From NCBI GenBank assembly GCA_949752745.1, contig OX457026.1:25885116-25949115 (forward strand): a DNA stretch of 64,000 bases, read 5' to 3'. The notes beneath the pieces were generated by a model, which did not search any database, was not told where the DNA came from, and saw only the letters and a list, made by a program, of their open reading frames with translations. The stretch comes from Protula sp. h YS-2021. Lineage: Eukaryota; Annelida; Polychaeta; Sabellida; Serpulidae. Shown one piece after another: positions 39,101 to 46,712 of the stretch (the first letter of the stretch is position 1; every line of letters starts with the position of its first letter). The position numbers were made by a program, and so were the translations under genes.

Positions 39101-41318
39101 TCAATAACGTAACAAACAGCTTGAGGATATTCTCCTCAGAATCCCCTAAGTTAAGAGCACCGGGATCCTCATTCACATCAGCATGGAACGGGTGATTGAT
39201 TCATCAACGCTTGAATTTATTCTATTTCTACACGAATAATTCTACTGCAGGTACAGCAGATTGTCGCTGAGGCGATTTCAGTTTACCCCACGTGATACGT
39301 ACAGTCCATTTTCTTCGTAGCGACGTGAGTTTCACCACACGTACAGTACATTTTCTTTGATGTGATTTGAGTTTCACCACACCTACAGTACATTTTTATT
39401 GTAGCGACCCCGGCCTAGATGGCGAACCGCGTATAGGCCTATTTACAACAGCCGATTTTTTTTTTTTTTTTTTTTTTTTTTGCATTTGTATTAAGTGCTA
39501 AAATCACATCTGACTTCTTCAAATATTTCAATACGAAAGCTAACACAAGAGGAAATCCGCAATTAACCCACACACACACACACACACACACACTCTCTCT
39601 ATCCAATTCTTCACCACGCCTCCACCTGTGTGTAGAGAATCCTGCGCTACTTTCCAGCACTTATACTTGGCGAGGTGTGCCACGCGGCCTGTTTCAAACT
39701 AGTCACACCAAGTGGCAAGACAATTTGCCAGCAACACATAAAAATAGGTTACCAGGGTTAGCGTTGGCGGGGTTTATGTCCACTTTTTGGGAATTTTTTA
39801 CGAAATGACTCACTTTTTCGGAACGCACCGAGTCTTTCTGGACCCAACTGAGTCACACTTTCCTTTTTTGACTCACTTTCCTGAGAACACAGCGCGAACC
39901 CTGGTTACATTTGAGCACTTTGGCCACAAGTCTGTTCCCGGACATCCACCCACAACCCTTATTAACAATGCCGTTAAGCGGTATCACCATCTGACAATCC
40001 AGTTTTCGGACAGCTGAAAAAATGCTGAAAAACTTTTACTCAGGTGCAGTGCACGCAGACAGGCCGGCTTAACGGCATTGTGGAGACCCCTCCCACCCTC
40101 CCTTATCCTACCCGTGGGCTAACATTACACAATACATACCACTTACCCTCCCGTAGGCTTACACCACACAATACATACCACTTACCCTCCCGTAGGCTAA
40201 CATTACACAATACATACCACTTACCCTCCCGTAGGCTAACACAACACAATACATACCACTTACCCTCCCGTAGGCTAACACCACACAATACATACCACCT
40301 ACCCTTCCTTAGGCTAACACCACACAATGCATACGACCTACCCTCCCGTAGGCTAACACCACACAATACATACCACTTACCCTCCCGTAGGCTAAGACCA
40401 CACAATACATACCACCTAACCTCCCATAGGCTAGCGCCACACAATACACACCATATCTTGCTGAGAACGGGCAGTGGCAGTTTAGACCTCAGGAACAATT
40501 CCCTTGCTTTCTCTCCTGTCAAATGAACACAACATTTGTTTACGTGAAACACTCAAAAAAAAACAAACATCCGAGAAAAGTACAGATACGCGAATGCTGA
40601 AAGTGAAACTGGCACTGACTCTTGTGCTGTATCAAAATAACAGTCAAGATATTCCATTGCGTTCAGATAATTAAAGATAATTCAACTAAATATCCAGAAG
40701 GTAAAATAGGTTTATTACCTCACATCAGCTCATTACTTTAAACTTGCAACTATTTAAATAAGACACGAAACTAATGTATATTTTCGCTTAACAGTCTTAA
40801 TTACTTCTGCATTAAAAGTTGTCTTACATGATGTCTTTTACCGATTTCAGCTGATTTTGCTAATTGCAGTAGGTGCGACACAAAAGCCAAAAATGTGCGC
40901 CCCATTGACCTTACTTTGCACAAAGATTCACTTAATACAGACACATCAATCACACAAGTGTTATTCACTAATTACATGAGCAACTGTCACGAAATGACTT
41001 GCAGCAAAACAAAAAACTGGTCAAGAAACCGTGGCTTTAGACAGGCACAGGAGCGAGTATTCAGCACATGTCGCACCTTTTTACATATGCCACTTTTTTA
41101 CGACATTGTCGAAACCATTTTTTTTTGTGCAAGAAAGGAGGGGGGGGGGGGGGAGGGCGGCACGTACAAATTGATCGCCTGCCCAATTCGCGAATCTTTT
41201 CAATGATATTAAAAAAAACTTGAATATCTACCCGCCAACAGTCCATCGATGGGTTCTTGTGAGAAGAAAAGAGCGTCGTAGCGGGTTCGTTCTTCCGCTG
41301 TCGCCGCTTTGCAGGCCG
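8968..41318 (-). CDS. Endocytic adaptor with two EH domains, coiled coils and a DPF segment (intersectin/Eps15 family), partial
   Basis: Eleven minus-strand exons with GT-AG borders join with consistent phases: 41232-41318, 40452-40515, 28224-28516, 25725-25874, 24648-24732, 22925-23055, 16484-16598, 12796-12910, 11615-11681, 9459-9833 and 8968-9116. They give about 543 codons without a stop. EH1 (TAEERTRYDALF ... LPLPVLSKIWHLVD ... LDHAEFGNAVHLL) has a degenerate EF loop. EH2 (AAYRKLFENIKRDWNGFVEA ... AWNLSDVDRDGKLSLEEF) has a full calcium loop and the NPF-pocket tryptophan. A basic coiled coil follows, then an acidic segment with IDPFHQLY, LDPFDPERLD, NPWSPGD and FEDNF, then another coiled coil. 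In this family EH domains bind NPF proteins and DPF motifs bind AP-2 at clathrin sites. The EH domains look most like intersectin, but I find no SH3 domain; the tail looks like Eps15. The start exon and the stop are not found. Confidence 0.9.
9459..9833 (-). CDS. EH gene: acidic DPF/DxF-rich exon
   Basis: A 375-nt exon between TTCTTCACAG and GTAATA. In order it has PGPKYELNIPPHLDPFDPER, NPWSPGDLDKASVD, a stretch with FEDNFVEKW, and IDKDFDFEDDAVF. This is an acidic, probably disordered segment with DPF and DxF-type appendage-binding motifs. Phase 1 at both ends. Confidence 0.9.
10604..10656. repeat. (GGGA)n microsatellite
   Basis: About a dozen GGGA units in an otherwise G-rich stretch reaching to 10800. 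Confidence 0.98.
11080..11583. repeat. 51-bp minisatellite rich in TTCTAGAA palindromes
   Basis: From 11285 the repeat unit is 51 bp and holds two half-units, GTTCTAGAATATCACTGCTG and GTTCTAGAATATGTCNGAGG-like. Looser copies run back to 11080. I count about twelve exact TTCTAGAA. Because 51 is a multiple of three, long open frames appear across it; they are not genes. Confidence 0.92.
11615..11681 (-). CDS. EH gene: short exon with the first DPF motif
   Basis: Encodes RSKRNSILKDIDPFHQLYEQ plus RK, with DPF, the AP-2 alpha-ear ligand known from Eps15. Acceptor CTCACCCAG, donor GTAGAG, phase 0 in and 1 out. The TTCTAGAA repeat array begins about 30 bp into the following intron. Confidence 0.82.
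11682..12795 (-). other. EH gene intron
   Basis: AT-rich, with a 16-base poly(G) at 11967-11982 and a few ATGAGGACNGACGNC repeats at 12283-12355. No exon or named element seen. Confidence 0.65.
12796..12910 (-). CDS. EH gene: coiled-coil exon
   Basis: Encodes LKKEDDKVRQQTAKVIIEEQ, then KLSRDVTQLENEAEQMRQ, a clear coiled coil. It enters in phase 2 after GATTGACAG and leaves in phase 0 at CAG|GTGGCG. The acceptor lacks a strong pyrimidine tract, but the frame joins both neighbours. Confidence 0.82.
12911..16483 (-). other. EH gene intron
   Basis: 3.6 kb with a 20-bp minisatellite (14188-14418) and poly(G) tracts near 15654 and 16346. The repeated GATAGCACGCATGGAGAATG-like text near 16040 and 16210 is a short local duplication. 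No exon seen. Confidence 0.6.
14188..14418. repeat. 20-bp minisatellite
   Basis: About twelve copies of CACCGAGACATCACTGTTCC with small variants. Confidence 0.95.
16484..16598 (-). CDS. EH gene: coiled-coil exon
   Basis: Encodes AQANGVQRRNAHTMEAERRD, then ALQEGERRLRDMETVAH, continuing the heptad-like coiled coil. The acceptor CACACAGAG is ambiguous by two bases; the version ending at 16598 keeps the frame with the previous exon. Donor CAG|GTGATA. A further small exon between this one and 22925 cannot be excluded. Confidence 0.8.
17112..17262. mobile_element. Possible pogo/Tigger-like MITE remnant
   Basis: GAACCTCGTTATAGCGACAT at 17121, ATGTCGTTATAAC at 17159 and GATGTCGTTTTAGCGAG at 17240 resemble the subterminal repeats of Tc1/pogo-type elements. 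Related text (TGTCGTTATAGTGAAACTCT) occurs near 4905. Confidence 0.3.
18158..18373 (+). other. Possible 5'UTR intron of the GXYLT-like gene
   Basis: CATCAAG|GTGAGT at 18157/18158 is a strong donor. The pyrimidine-rich tract ending TTATTATTATTAG at 18373 is an acceptor 11 bp before the ATG. Together they suggest one short intron in the 5'UTR. This is inferred from the splice signals alone. Confidence 0.4.
18385..19659 (+). CDS. GXYLT: GT8 glycosyltransferase, glucoside xylosyltransferase (GXYLT)-like, intronless coding region
   Basis: A 424-residue type II membrane enzyme. A short basic N-terminus is followed by one membrane anchor (GLLYVTLLFMCYVLLS, 14-29), a stem, and a GT8 catalytic domain starting at IHIAMASCSG (90-99). 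Diagnostic features are PCSAQRLYMPWAL, the metal-binding D212-A-D214 in YIDADCLVLGS, GFNAGVALMDL (from 262), GLTDQAVINEFF (from 297), YNYRKDYC and ILHG (His362). These match animal GXYLT1/2, which add alpha-1,3-xylose to O-glucose on EGF repeats (Notch). The start is the ATG at 18385; codons upstream continue into what looks like an intron end (poly-pyrimidine then TTATTAG at 18373). The stop is TAA. The coding region lacks the introns of vertebrate GXYLT genes and lies antisense inside an intron of the EH-domain gene. It could be a lineage-specific paralogue with a different acceptor. Confidence 0.85.
   Translation: MARCHRVLLKHKQGLLYVTLLFMCYVLLSKHRQQTSTVLKLSEQIKRDQTDVDGSKRHLQDMVELYKNKKIRQFYVTNYDPPSTSEDGRIHIAMASCSGKRQEATHLKEAETFLKSAIFNNPSDLHFHIFTTDFNRFFLSTFLAKTRNTTHYDFRYTFYNKTFPENVLLTDTRSHKKTQQYVKIDDLFRPCSAQRLYMPWALKSLSKVIYIDADCLVLGSLTEMWETFRNFNATQYFALAPIAYHVTDFTGLYHIKSPGRYGFNAGVALMDLDKIRQRDWRDEMLQLTFDLNEQIPGLTDQAVINEFFHRHREAFYEMSCSYNYRKDYCEARDTKISTKQNGGSALTQECADAQKHGALILHGVWDSFSSEEYFIKYVFEAYNAIQLGVNTRLHLRNLLKELLLYHFDTQCSNVAEIFYKRIES
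19745..19750 (+). terminator. Candidate poly(A) signal ATTAAA after the GXYLT-like gene
   Basis: ATTAAA lies 86 bp downstream of the TAA stop, with T/G-rich sequence following. It is the closest reasonable signal; the choice is tentative. Confidence 0.35.
20275..20705. repeat. About 33-bp minisatellite
   Basis: Around a dozen degenerate copies of GTATGGCCATGGTCTGTGAC plus about 13 bp. The central copies (20370-20490) are nearly identical and the flanking ones are diverged. The two long minus-strand open frames across it are repeat artefacts. Confidence 0.85.
22925..23055 (-). CDS. EH gene: basic coiled-coil exon
   Basis: Encodes LRYLEKRKYFLMALREKRRE, then EATREARRVELWRERLKILQ, a highly charged amphipathic helix. 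GC-rich against AT-rich introns. Acceptor ATTGGCAG. The donor is either GTAAAA (used here; phase 1, fits the next exon) or GTGGGT four bases earlier (phase 0, does not fit). Confidence 0.8.
23056..24647 (-). other. EH gene intron
   Basis: 1.6 kb; no exon, gene or clear repeat seen. Confidence 0.6.
24648..24732 (-). CDS. EH gene: exit of EH2 and lysine-rich linker
   Basis: Encodes RDLDGPVNVQALLPNKLPKS and DLAPKKK. The family's usual proline-rich EH exit is only weakly kept. Acceptor TGTTACAG, donor GTGAGT, phase 1 in and 2 out. Confidence 0.88.
24733..25724 (-). other. EH gene intron within the EH2-coding part
   Basis: 1.0 kb, AT-rich; nothing recognised. Confidence 0.65.
25725..25874 (-). 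CDS. EH gene: core of EH domain 2
   Basis: Encodes HIARDVFLSSGLPRSTLAHA, then WNLSD, then the canonical EF-hand loop D-V-D-R-D-G-K-L-S-L-E-E followed by FTIACHLIRYCKR. All calcium-ligand positions (1, 3, 5, 9, 12) are acceptable, and the EH tryptophan is present. Acceptor TTTCTTTCAAG, donor GTCAGT. Confidence 0.95.
25875..28223 (-). other. EH gene intron
   Basis: 2.3 kb. The stretch from about 27090 to 27700 has repeated GATTTCGATGAAACT/GATTTTGATGGAAC phrases, typical of dispersed invertebrate repeats. No exon seen. Confidence 0.55.
28224..28516 (-). CDS. EH gene: end of EH1, linker and start of EH2
   Basis: Starts HLVDIPHDNMLDHAEFGNAV, completing EH1. The loop D-I-P-H-D-N-M-L-D-H-A-E has proline at position 3 and Asn instead of Gly at position 6, so calcium binding is doubtful. 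An Arg/His/Ser-rich linker and the typical EH exit PLPSELPPGLAVPR follow, then the first helix of EH2. GC-rich. Acceptor TTGTAG, donor GTACGC. Degenerate copies of the acceptor region lie just upstream. Confidence 0.92.
28497..28735. repeat. Degenerate repeats copying a splice acceptor region
   Basis: GATGTCTACCAGATGCCTAC, which spans the start and acceptor of the exon ending at 28516, recurs in variant form at about 28617-28640, 28666-28688 and 28709-28727. On the minus strand two of the copies keep TTGTAG followed by GCAT(C/T)TG. Confidence 0.7.
28990..29090 (-). repeat. Possible tRNA-derived SINE remnant
   Basis: The minus strand has GGTTCAAATCC (29015-29025), a perfect B-box-like T-arm. 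Upstream is GCGGTGCGTCGATTG and CACTTGTCTGTGAGG, which line up with A-box and anticodon-arm spacing of tRNA-like SINE heads. It is not an intact tRNA gene. Confidence 0.4.
29580..30160. mobile_element. Pearl/HINE-like element (three ~165-bp repeats plus GGAC-type run)
   Basis: Three tandem copies start at ACAAAGTCTAAATTGT (about 29582, 29751) and ACAAAGTCGAAATTTT (about 29917). They are followed by GACGGACGGACAGACGGACA (30088) and a GC-rich end with GTGGCGGGGGATAAAAA. Core repeats plus tetranucleotide run plus hairpin-prone end is the layout known for pearl/HINE elements of molluscs. Confidence 0.6.
31840..32020. repeat. Left arm of an inverted repeat pair
   Basis: C-rich text with ATACCCCCCAGACAATATCC, CGTGCCAATACCCCC and CACCATCTTTTTTT. 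It is the inverse of 32480-32720, about 500 bp away. Confidence 0.65.
32480..32720. repeat. Right arm of an inverted repeat pair
   Basis: GATGGTTGAGGGGG, TTATTGGCACGGGG, GGTATGGTCC and GGGGATATTGTC mirror the 31840-32020 arm. The GGTATT/GGTATGGTC phrase is itself reiterated, so this looks like a foldback element with repeat-built arms. Confidence 0.65.
35770..35832. repeat. 15-bp tandem repeat
   Basis: Four copies of CATGACAAGTAACAA with minor variation. Confidence 0.9.
36390..36450 (+). repeat. Possible tRNA-derived SINE remnant
   Basis: ATATCAGTGGCTAGCACTCT followed 12 bp later by CCGAGATCAAATAC has the spacing of A-box and T-arm in tRNA-like SINE heads. The B-box is mutated. Remnant only. 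Confidence 0.35.
37320..37821. mobile_element. MITE of about 500 bp with ~125-bp inverted termini
   Basis: The left arm (AACATTACTAAACACCGTTT, GGTAGGCTATTCCG, AGACTACCGATAAATCGAA) is the inverse of the right arm (TTATCGGTAGTCTACTCTGG, AATAGCCTACC, CAGTGTTACTAATGTTT). There is no coding potential inside. Confidence 0.8.
39250..39410. repeat. Three-copy minisatellite of about 45-55 bp
   Basis: Copies of GTACAGTACATTTTCTTTG / GAGTTTCACCACAC around 39252, 39300, 39345 and 39388. Confidence 0.75.
39459..39481. repeat. Poly(T) tract
   Basis: 23 T; followed at 39568-39594 by a (CA)n run. Confidence 0.95.
40104..40450. repeat. 39-bp minisatellite abutting an EH-gene splice donor
   Basis: Nine copies of the plus-strand unit CTCCCGTAGGCTAACACCAC plus ACAATACATACCACTTACC. 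On the minus strand each unit contains donor-like TG|GTATGT, and several also contain GTAAGT. Both strands are open because 39 is divisible by three; the array is not a gene by itself. Confidence 0.95.
40452..40515 (-). CDS. EH gene: exon with the middle of EH domain 1
   Basis: Encodes EKARELFLRSKLPLPVLSKI and two bases of the conserved tryptophan, the part that forms the peptide pocket. Acceptor CATTTGACAG, donor GTGTGT, phase 1 in and 2 out, exactly bridging its neighbours. The intron starts at once with a 39-bp minisatellite whose units repeat the donor-like sequence. Confidence 0.9.
40516..41231 (-). other. EH gene intron between the first two EH1 exons
   Basis: 0.7 kb; a poly(G)-rich tract lies at 41138-41154. 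Nothing else recognised. Confidence 0.7.
41232..41318 (-). CDS. EH gene: exon with the start of EH domain 1
   Basis: Encodes ACKAATAEERTRYDALFF and SQEPIDGLLA, the first helix of EH1. The TAEER..YD..F..Q.PI.G pattern resembles intersectin EH1 (TVEER...F...KPI.G). Acceptor TTAATTTCAG, donor GTAGAT; it enters and leaves in phase 1. The exon before it, with the start codon, was not found. Confidence 0.88.
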
Positions 41319-41419
41319 CTGAAATTAAAGTGTTCTTAACATGAAGGCATTACGGTACACTCATGATAGGTCTTGTTGCTGCGAGACCATTCCACCCGAC
41401 CATCCGCATTGTTTTTGTT

Positions 41420-41700
41420 GTTGCCATTTCGAACTCTTCGCTGCCCCCTTCCCCACCCCCACGATTTAGACCCTTCCTCCCGTACCCCATAACTCTTCGC
41501 CCCCCCCCGTTTTCTTCGACCATTGGGACCCTTCCTATTCGCCCCCCCCCCCCTTCCCTCGGAGATTGGGACCCTTCCTCCCGTAGCTCTGAACTCTTCG
41601 CTCCCCTTCTCTTGGACGATTGGGACCCTTCCTCTTCGCCCCCCCCCCCTCGAAGATTGGAACCCTCCCCCCCGTACCTCTGAGATCTTCCCCCACCTTG
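41420..41700. repeat. Pyrimidine-rich degenerate minisatellite
   Basis: Repeated GATTGGGACCCTTCCTCTTC and CCTCCCGTANCTCTGAACTC phrases separated by C-runs. The open frames across it are low-complexity artefacts. Confidence 0.75.
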
Positions 41701-42734
41701 AAGAACGTTCTTACTTTCGGTGTTTCTTTCCGTTCTCTCTACTGTACATTTGTCATAGGTTATACAATTGACAATCAATTGTCGGTTGTAAAAGAAAAGG
41801 AAGAGGTTAAGAAAAACTTTTGGCACACAGACCGATGCACGCTGCATTTCAGGCAAATGAATGATTTAATAGTCTCTGATGGTTTTTCTCCACCAAGGAA
41901 GAACAAACCTATAAAGCGGCAATGGGGCTACAATCACAACACCGAAATCTCGCAGCAGTTCCCACCCCAGTCACCCACTGTGCAGGTTGGCCACAGAATC
42001 CCCCCCCCCCCCCCCCAATCATTTTTTTTCTCACTTGTAATACATTTTTTCCTTACTTTTTAAGCCCTTTTATCCGAACTTTTAAGGTTAATGATGTAAA
42101 ACAAGATCATATGACGAATCAATAGGAATGCAAAGGATATGTGATGAGTTATTTAATCGCCACGGACCACCGGAAATACAGTTCTCGTTTTGCCACAGAA
42201 AGGTATTGACCTGGTAGATAAAATCTAACGAATAGGTCGTTTGAAATATACAAGTGACTGAATCAAAGGTCTTAAAGCTTTTTCGAAATTCAGCTTTTTA
42301 ATGTCAAGGTTCCACCATTCCAAGCATTCTCAGTAAAATAATCGGGATACATCAACAGAATCTTCTCTACCTGTGCCCCGCTACTCTGAAGCAGTCTACT
42401 GCTCGCTCTGTTTTAAACCAGTTCAGTTGATGTCGCTTTTTTCTTAAGTCTTTTAAGACTCGCATTTTAAGCAGGCTCATAGTTAACAGTGGTTCATATT
42501 TTGATATTAATTTTGGAACACATGAGATTGATGCAGGTAAATGAATTTTTCCATGTGTGAACTGAAAAAAAGGGTTGAAAATCTCTTAGTATTGATAAAT
42601 CTCTCATATAGAATTTGATGTGGACTGATATTTAGCTTCACTTGTGGGTGGCTAACAGACACCGGGGCATTAAGACCCTTCATGTTCTCTACTGTTGCTT
42701 CAGGGATCAGTGCGTGGGTGTAAGCAGGGGTAAG

Positions 42735-43740
42735 GTGAGCATAGAGGCAAGTTGTTCGGTTCCTGGTCAACTGGGCGCCAAGTCAACTGGGCGACAGCGA
42801 AGTCAACTGGGCGACAACTCTGGAGTCAACTGGGCGACAAAAAAAGTCAACTGGGCGACAAAAAAAGTCAACTCGGCGACAGTAGAAGTCAACTGGGCGA
42901 CAAAAAATCTTATGTTTTACATTTTGGGCTTCATGCAAAATAGTTATTTGTAGAGATTAGGAAATTATGAAAGCTGAATTACAAAAAAATTCTGTCTCTG
43001 CTATCAACTAACTCATTATTCCACTATAATCAAGCGTGTACAAACAGCGGTTCGATAATTGCAATTCTCTGAAATACAGGACTCGAAACACATTTAACAC
43101 AACTAATCTGAATAACAAAAAGTGCTGCCATTTTGTCAGCTTTTCGTCAATCGTCAAAAATGTAATAGCCAGGTGAGAGACGACCCAGGAAACATTCCTG
43201 CATAATATCAAAACGATTGGAGCAAAACTGTAGGGGGAGCAGCATTTTAACGGAAAAGTTTAACCTACGCACATACATTCAAGCCCCCTATAGTGATACG
43301 ACTAACCAAGTCCGACAAAGTCGGCTGGGTTAAAAAAGGTACTTAGCCACGGTGAATTGACTTCAGCCCCACTGCAATTACAAGGAGTTCACATACACTG
43401 CAATTAAAAGGGAGTTAAAGTACATTGCAATTAACGAGAGAAATCGGGGTGTCAGAGTGCCGCCGTGATATTTTCAAACGTTTCCACTGATGTCAAATTC
43501 ATTAGTTTGATATTGCAATCAATATTTCTAAACATGATGGCAAATGGTAAGTACTAAAATGTTTCAAGTAATTTATTTTTTTTCGTCGCCCAGTTGACTT
43601 CTGCTGTCGCCCAGTTGACTTTTTTTGTCGCCCAGTTGGACATTTTTTGTCGCCCAGTTGACCCCAGAGTTGTCGCCGGGTTGACTTTTTTGTCGCCCAG
43701 TTGACCTGGCGCCCAGTTGACCAGTTACCAGTTGTTCCAC
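42735..43740. mobile_element. Foldback element with inverted GTCAACTGGGCGACA arrays
   Basis: The left array (42765-42906) has seven or so copies of GTCAACTGGGCGACA. The right array (43580-43725) has its reverse complement TGTCGCCCAGTTGAC. The ends (TTCCTGGTCAACTGGGCGCC / GGCGCCCAGTTGACCAG) also mirror each other around a unique core of about 670 bp. Confidence 0.85.
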
Positions 43741-44208
43741 CCCCCTCTGGCGAAGCAAGTGTTTATGTACGGATGCAAAAGCACCGCATGTGATCATCCT
43801 TTTTGGTGCAATGGAGTTTGATCGATATATCTTTCTTTAGTAGCACGAGGCATTTATTTATTTATCTCTGACGTGAAAACCTACACTGTCAAAATTGTCG
43901 TTATTGAACGTAGCCATCAATGCCACAAAATTTTATAAATGACGTCTAAGGTCTTTGCTATAAAAAAGTAAAACTTATTCTCCCCAACCTTCTTTCTTCT
44001 TGTTTCTACGAACGCCTATCATGGGTCATGACATTCATGTTGAAGTTTTCATTTATAATTTTTAGAAAAATCGATAATTATAAAAAACAAATCAAAAATT
44101 CAGAATTTTGCGAAAAATTCAGAATTTTTGCCAACCATGATCATGGCTGTGGGGTTAGTTGATCCACCACGAAAAATGTAAGCGGGACGCAGGATGTAAT
44201 ACTACATA

Positions 44209-46712
44209 TGTGTGACACTTGTGGTGAAGTTTGCCTTCATACACACTGATACACAACACACTCACTGTCGGAAAAATCTTTGAACAATAAAAAAGTTACT
44301 TCTGGCTCAACTTACGTCAGTCACTGGAACAACTTACCCCATCGCTGGGGAAAGTTGAGCCACTTTATATCTTGAAATTAAAGAGGTTCTACTCCTACTA
44401 TGGAAGTTGATGGCACCAGATGACAGTATACGTACACAAATTGCGACACTTGTAATGTGGTTTATCACTGTACACAACACAACTCAACTGCGCACTCCTG
44501 GTTTGAGCAGCCATCAAAAAAAGTAAGAAGTGGATCAACAAACCTCTGCTTCCCCTACGCCAGAATAATGTTTCTTCTCTAAATGTAAACCGTCTTTTCT
44601 CTTCAAGCAGTAAAATATTTTACTAAATTATTGTTTGGAACTCCTTTTTTAAGTTTCTTCCATTTCTTTCCTAAATGGAAGGGAAGAAAGTATTTCTTCT
44701 GTATCGATACAAAAACTGGTAAAAACCATCGTTTTGCCCCCCCCCCCGGGAAAACTTTACTGTACTCAGGTGAAATAATAAGCATCGTTATGGATGAACA
44801 AAAAGAAAATGAGTGCGTTGTAACAGAAATGATACCAATGTCAGGTAAACAGCCCGTGGGGAGGAAATTTCGAACACATTTAGTTACTTTCATCTCCACA
44901 CAAAGCCAAGTATGTATAAACAGAAGCCGTACTTTTGACAGCTAAATGTTTGTCGGTTTCTTCTCTATCGGGACATCCAACATTTGCAATTTAAGGGCTG
45001 AACCCAGTAAATTCTAAAATAATATGATAAGGCAATTGTATTCAATTTACGCCAACGCTATGACACTAAACGTAGTGGCACTTTTCATTGCAGGAATTTT
45101 TCTGACAAAAGAACAACGCAAGTGAATATGGCAAAACGAATAAACTATGTGTAGTTTCGTACAATGATTATCATAGAATGACCTTAGGAAATTCTCGTTT
45201 TTTATCACACTTTTGTATAGATTATGTTACTCTCCGTTGGCGGACCACCAAGAAAATCTGGTATCTTTCTAAGTAGCCATGCCAAGCATCTGTGTTCAAT
45301 ATTCGGAGAATAAGAACTGAGTTCGAAGGGTAAGAACTATGGCAAAACACGATTCTTAGTGAAAAGTACAGAACACTGTTCACTTGTAAACGCTAACATT
45401 TTCCAAGTCATCTGATCAACTGGGCACGAAGTTCACTCTTTCTCCAAACCGACAAACTTCACGACAGGTTCGAGAAAAGTGGGTGAATCTACCTGACCAA
45501 GCAACAGACTCAGTTGCACCTCAAACAATACCAATTTGTCAAATGCTGAAAAGGGTAAACAGATGCATAGAGCAGTAGCCTGTTAACACGGTAAAAAAAA
45601 AGCACTGTTTTGGGAGCTGAAATTTCCATTCACATAAAAGAAAAGAATATCACTAATGTTAATCAGCTTCTGCGAAGCTTTGCTTCAGCCTTGGAATTTA
45701 ATCAGTAATAAACATATACGTTTAAAATGTACCAATTGACCCAGATCATCTGACTTTACCCTGGTGAATCTATGCTTTCACTGGCTGCAGTCCAAGAGAT
45801 TACTGGAAGGCATGTGGCTGTAATCAGCCTAACAAGCAAAACCAAAAATGATGCGCCTCGTCAGTTCACTATAAAATACAATAATATTTTTTTTTTCAGT
45901 TTCTCCCAAACAGCCTACAACAGTCCCAGCGGACCTTACCATCTTCCCAGGACAGCACATGACGCCAGACACCGTTAGGACATCGTTATGACGAAACATT
46001 CGCATATCGTACCGTGCTGCGAGATACGAAAAAAATATCACTCCATTTATCCAAATGAAACAATATCCATGGGATAAATAAGAATACCCGATAAAAAATT
46101 CGTCTCCACCTGATTCTACTTGGCACATACCCTGTGACAGCATTTGTGTTGTAAAAGTAATAGGCGGATTCGTACTTTAGACTTTTGCCGAAAAGTTTTC
46201 CGTTTCGACCTAATTCGGTTGGGATAAAGATATGAAGAAATGATAGAAAATCTGGCAAAAATCAACAAACTTCCATTTTACCAAAAAATTTAGCGCTGTG
46301 ATAGAACAGTCTAGAAATGTATAGCTATTTCTCAAAGACTCTAGCATATTCTACGCTTCTAGAATCTTTACTTTAATGATGAAATTGGTTCTTGATAACT
46401 CCCGTATTAACACAATTGTTCAAGTAGGTTCACGAATGTTCTAAAATGTTCCAGTATCTGGTCCTCTTGTATAAATACTCATAATTTGTTTATACTATCT
46501 CTTCGGCTAACACAGAATCAACACAGCGTTTATCAATTGTAAATAAATCTTGACGGATATTGAATAAAGGATTGAAAGAACCCACGAAACTTTGACAAAC
46601 GCATTCAGAAGTTGGTTATCAAAGCGGTTGAATAATATGTTAATTAGTATTTAAAGGGTCATATGATGGCTTTTTCAATTCGAAAGTGACAGGGTTGAGA
46701 CTTCGTAAAAAT
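44209..46712. repeat. Tandem duplication, copy 1
   Basis: 2504 bp starting TGTGTGACACTTGTGGTGAA and repeated immediately downstream. The differences I can see are homopolymer lengths (for example 11 versus 14 C near 44737/47241). It contains short open frames but no recognised gene, plus sequence of the form AAGTTGAGCC / GGCTCAACTT inverted around 44310-44355. Confidence 0.97.
46434..46477 (+). promoter_or_regulatory. Heat-shock-type promoter motif cluster (HSE plus TATA), copy 1
   Basis: GAATGTTCTAAAATGTTC (46434-46451) reads as four alternating 5-bp HSE units with one mismatch. TATAAATA follows at 46470-46477. Further upstream are TTCTAGAA (about 46359) and TCTAGAAATG. No gene follows, so it is probably a captured or relict promoter. 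Confidence 0.4.

Larger units (their letters stand above)
28517..40451 (-). other. Large EH gene intron (11.9 kb) in EH domain 1
   Basis: No coding exon recognised. Contents: two tRNA-like SINE remnants, a pearl/HINE-like element, an inverted repeat pair, a MITE and several minisatellites (listed separately), plus poly(C) tracts of 16-19 bases at 29550, 30354 and 34312. Confidence 0.6.

Noticed and set aside
44631..44945. Pairs of 60-105-codon frames repeated at +2.5 kb
   Set aside because: Both strands are open over the same DNA. Their repetition reflects the tandem duplication, and no family is recognised.
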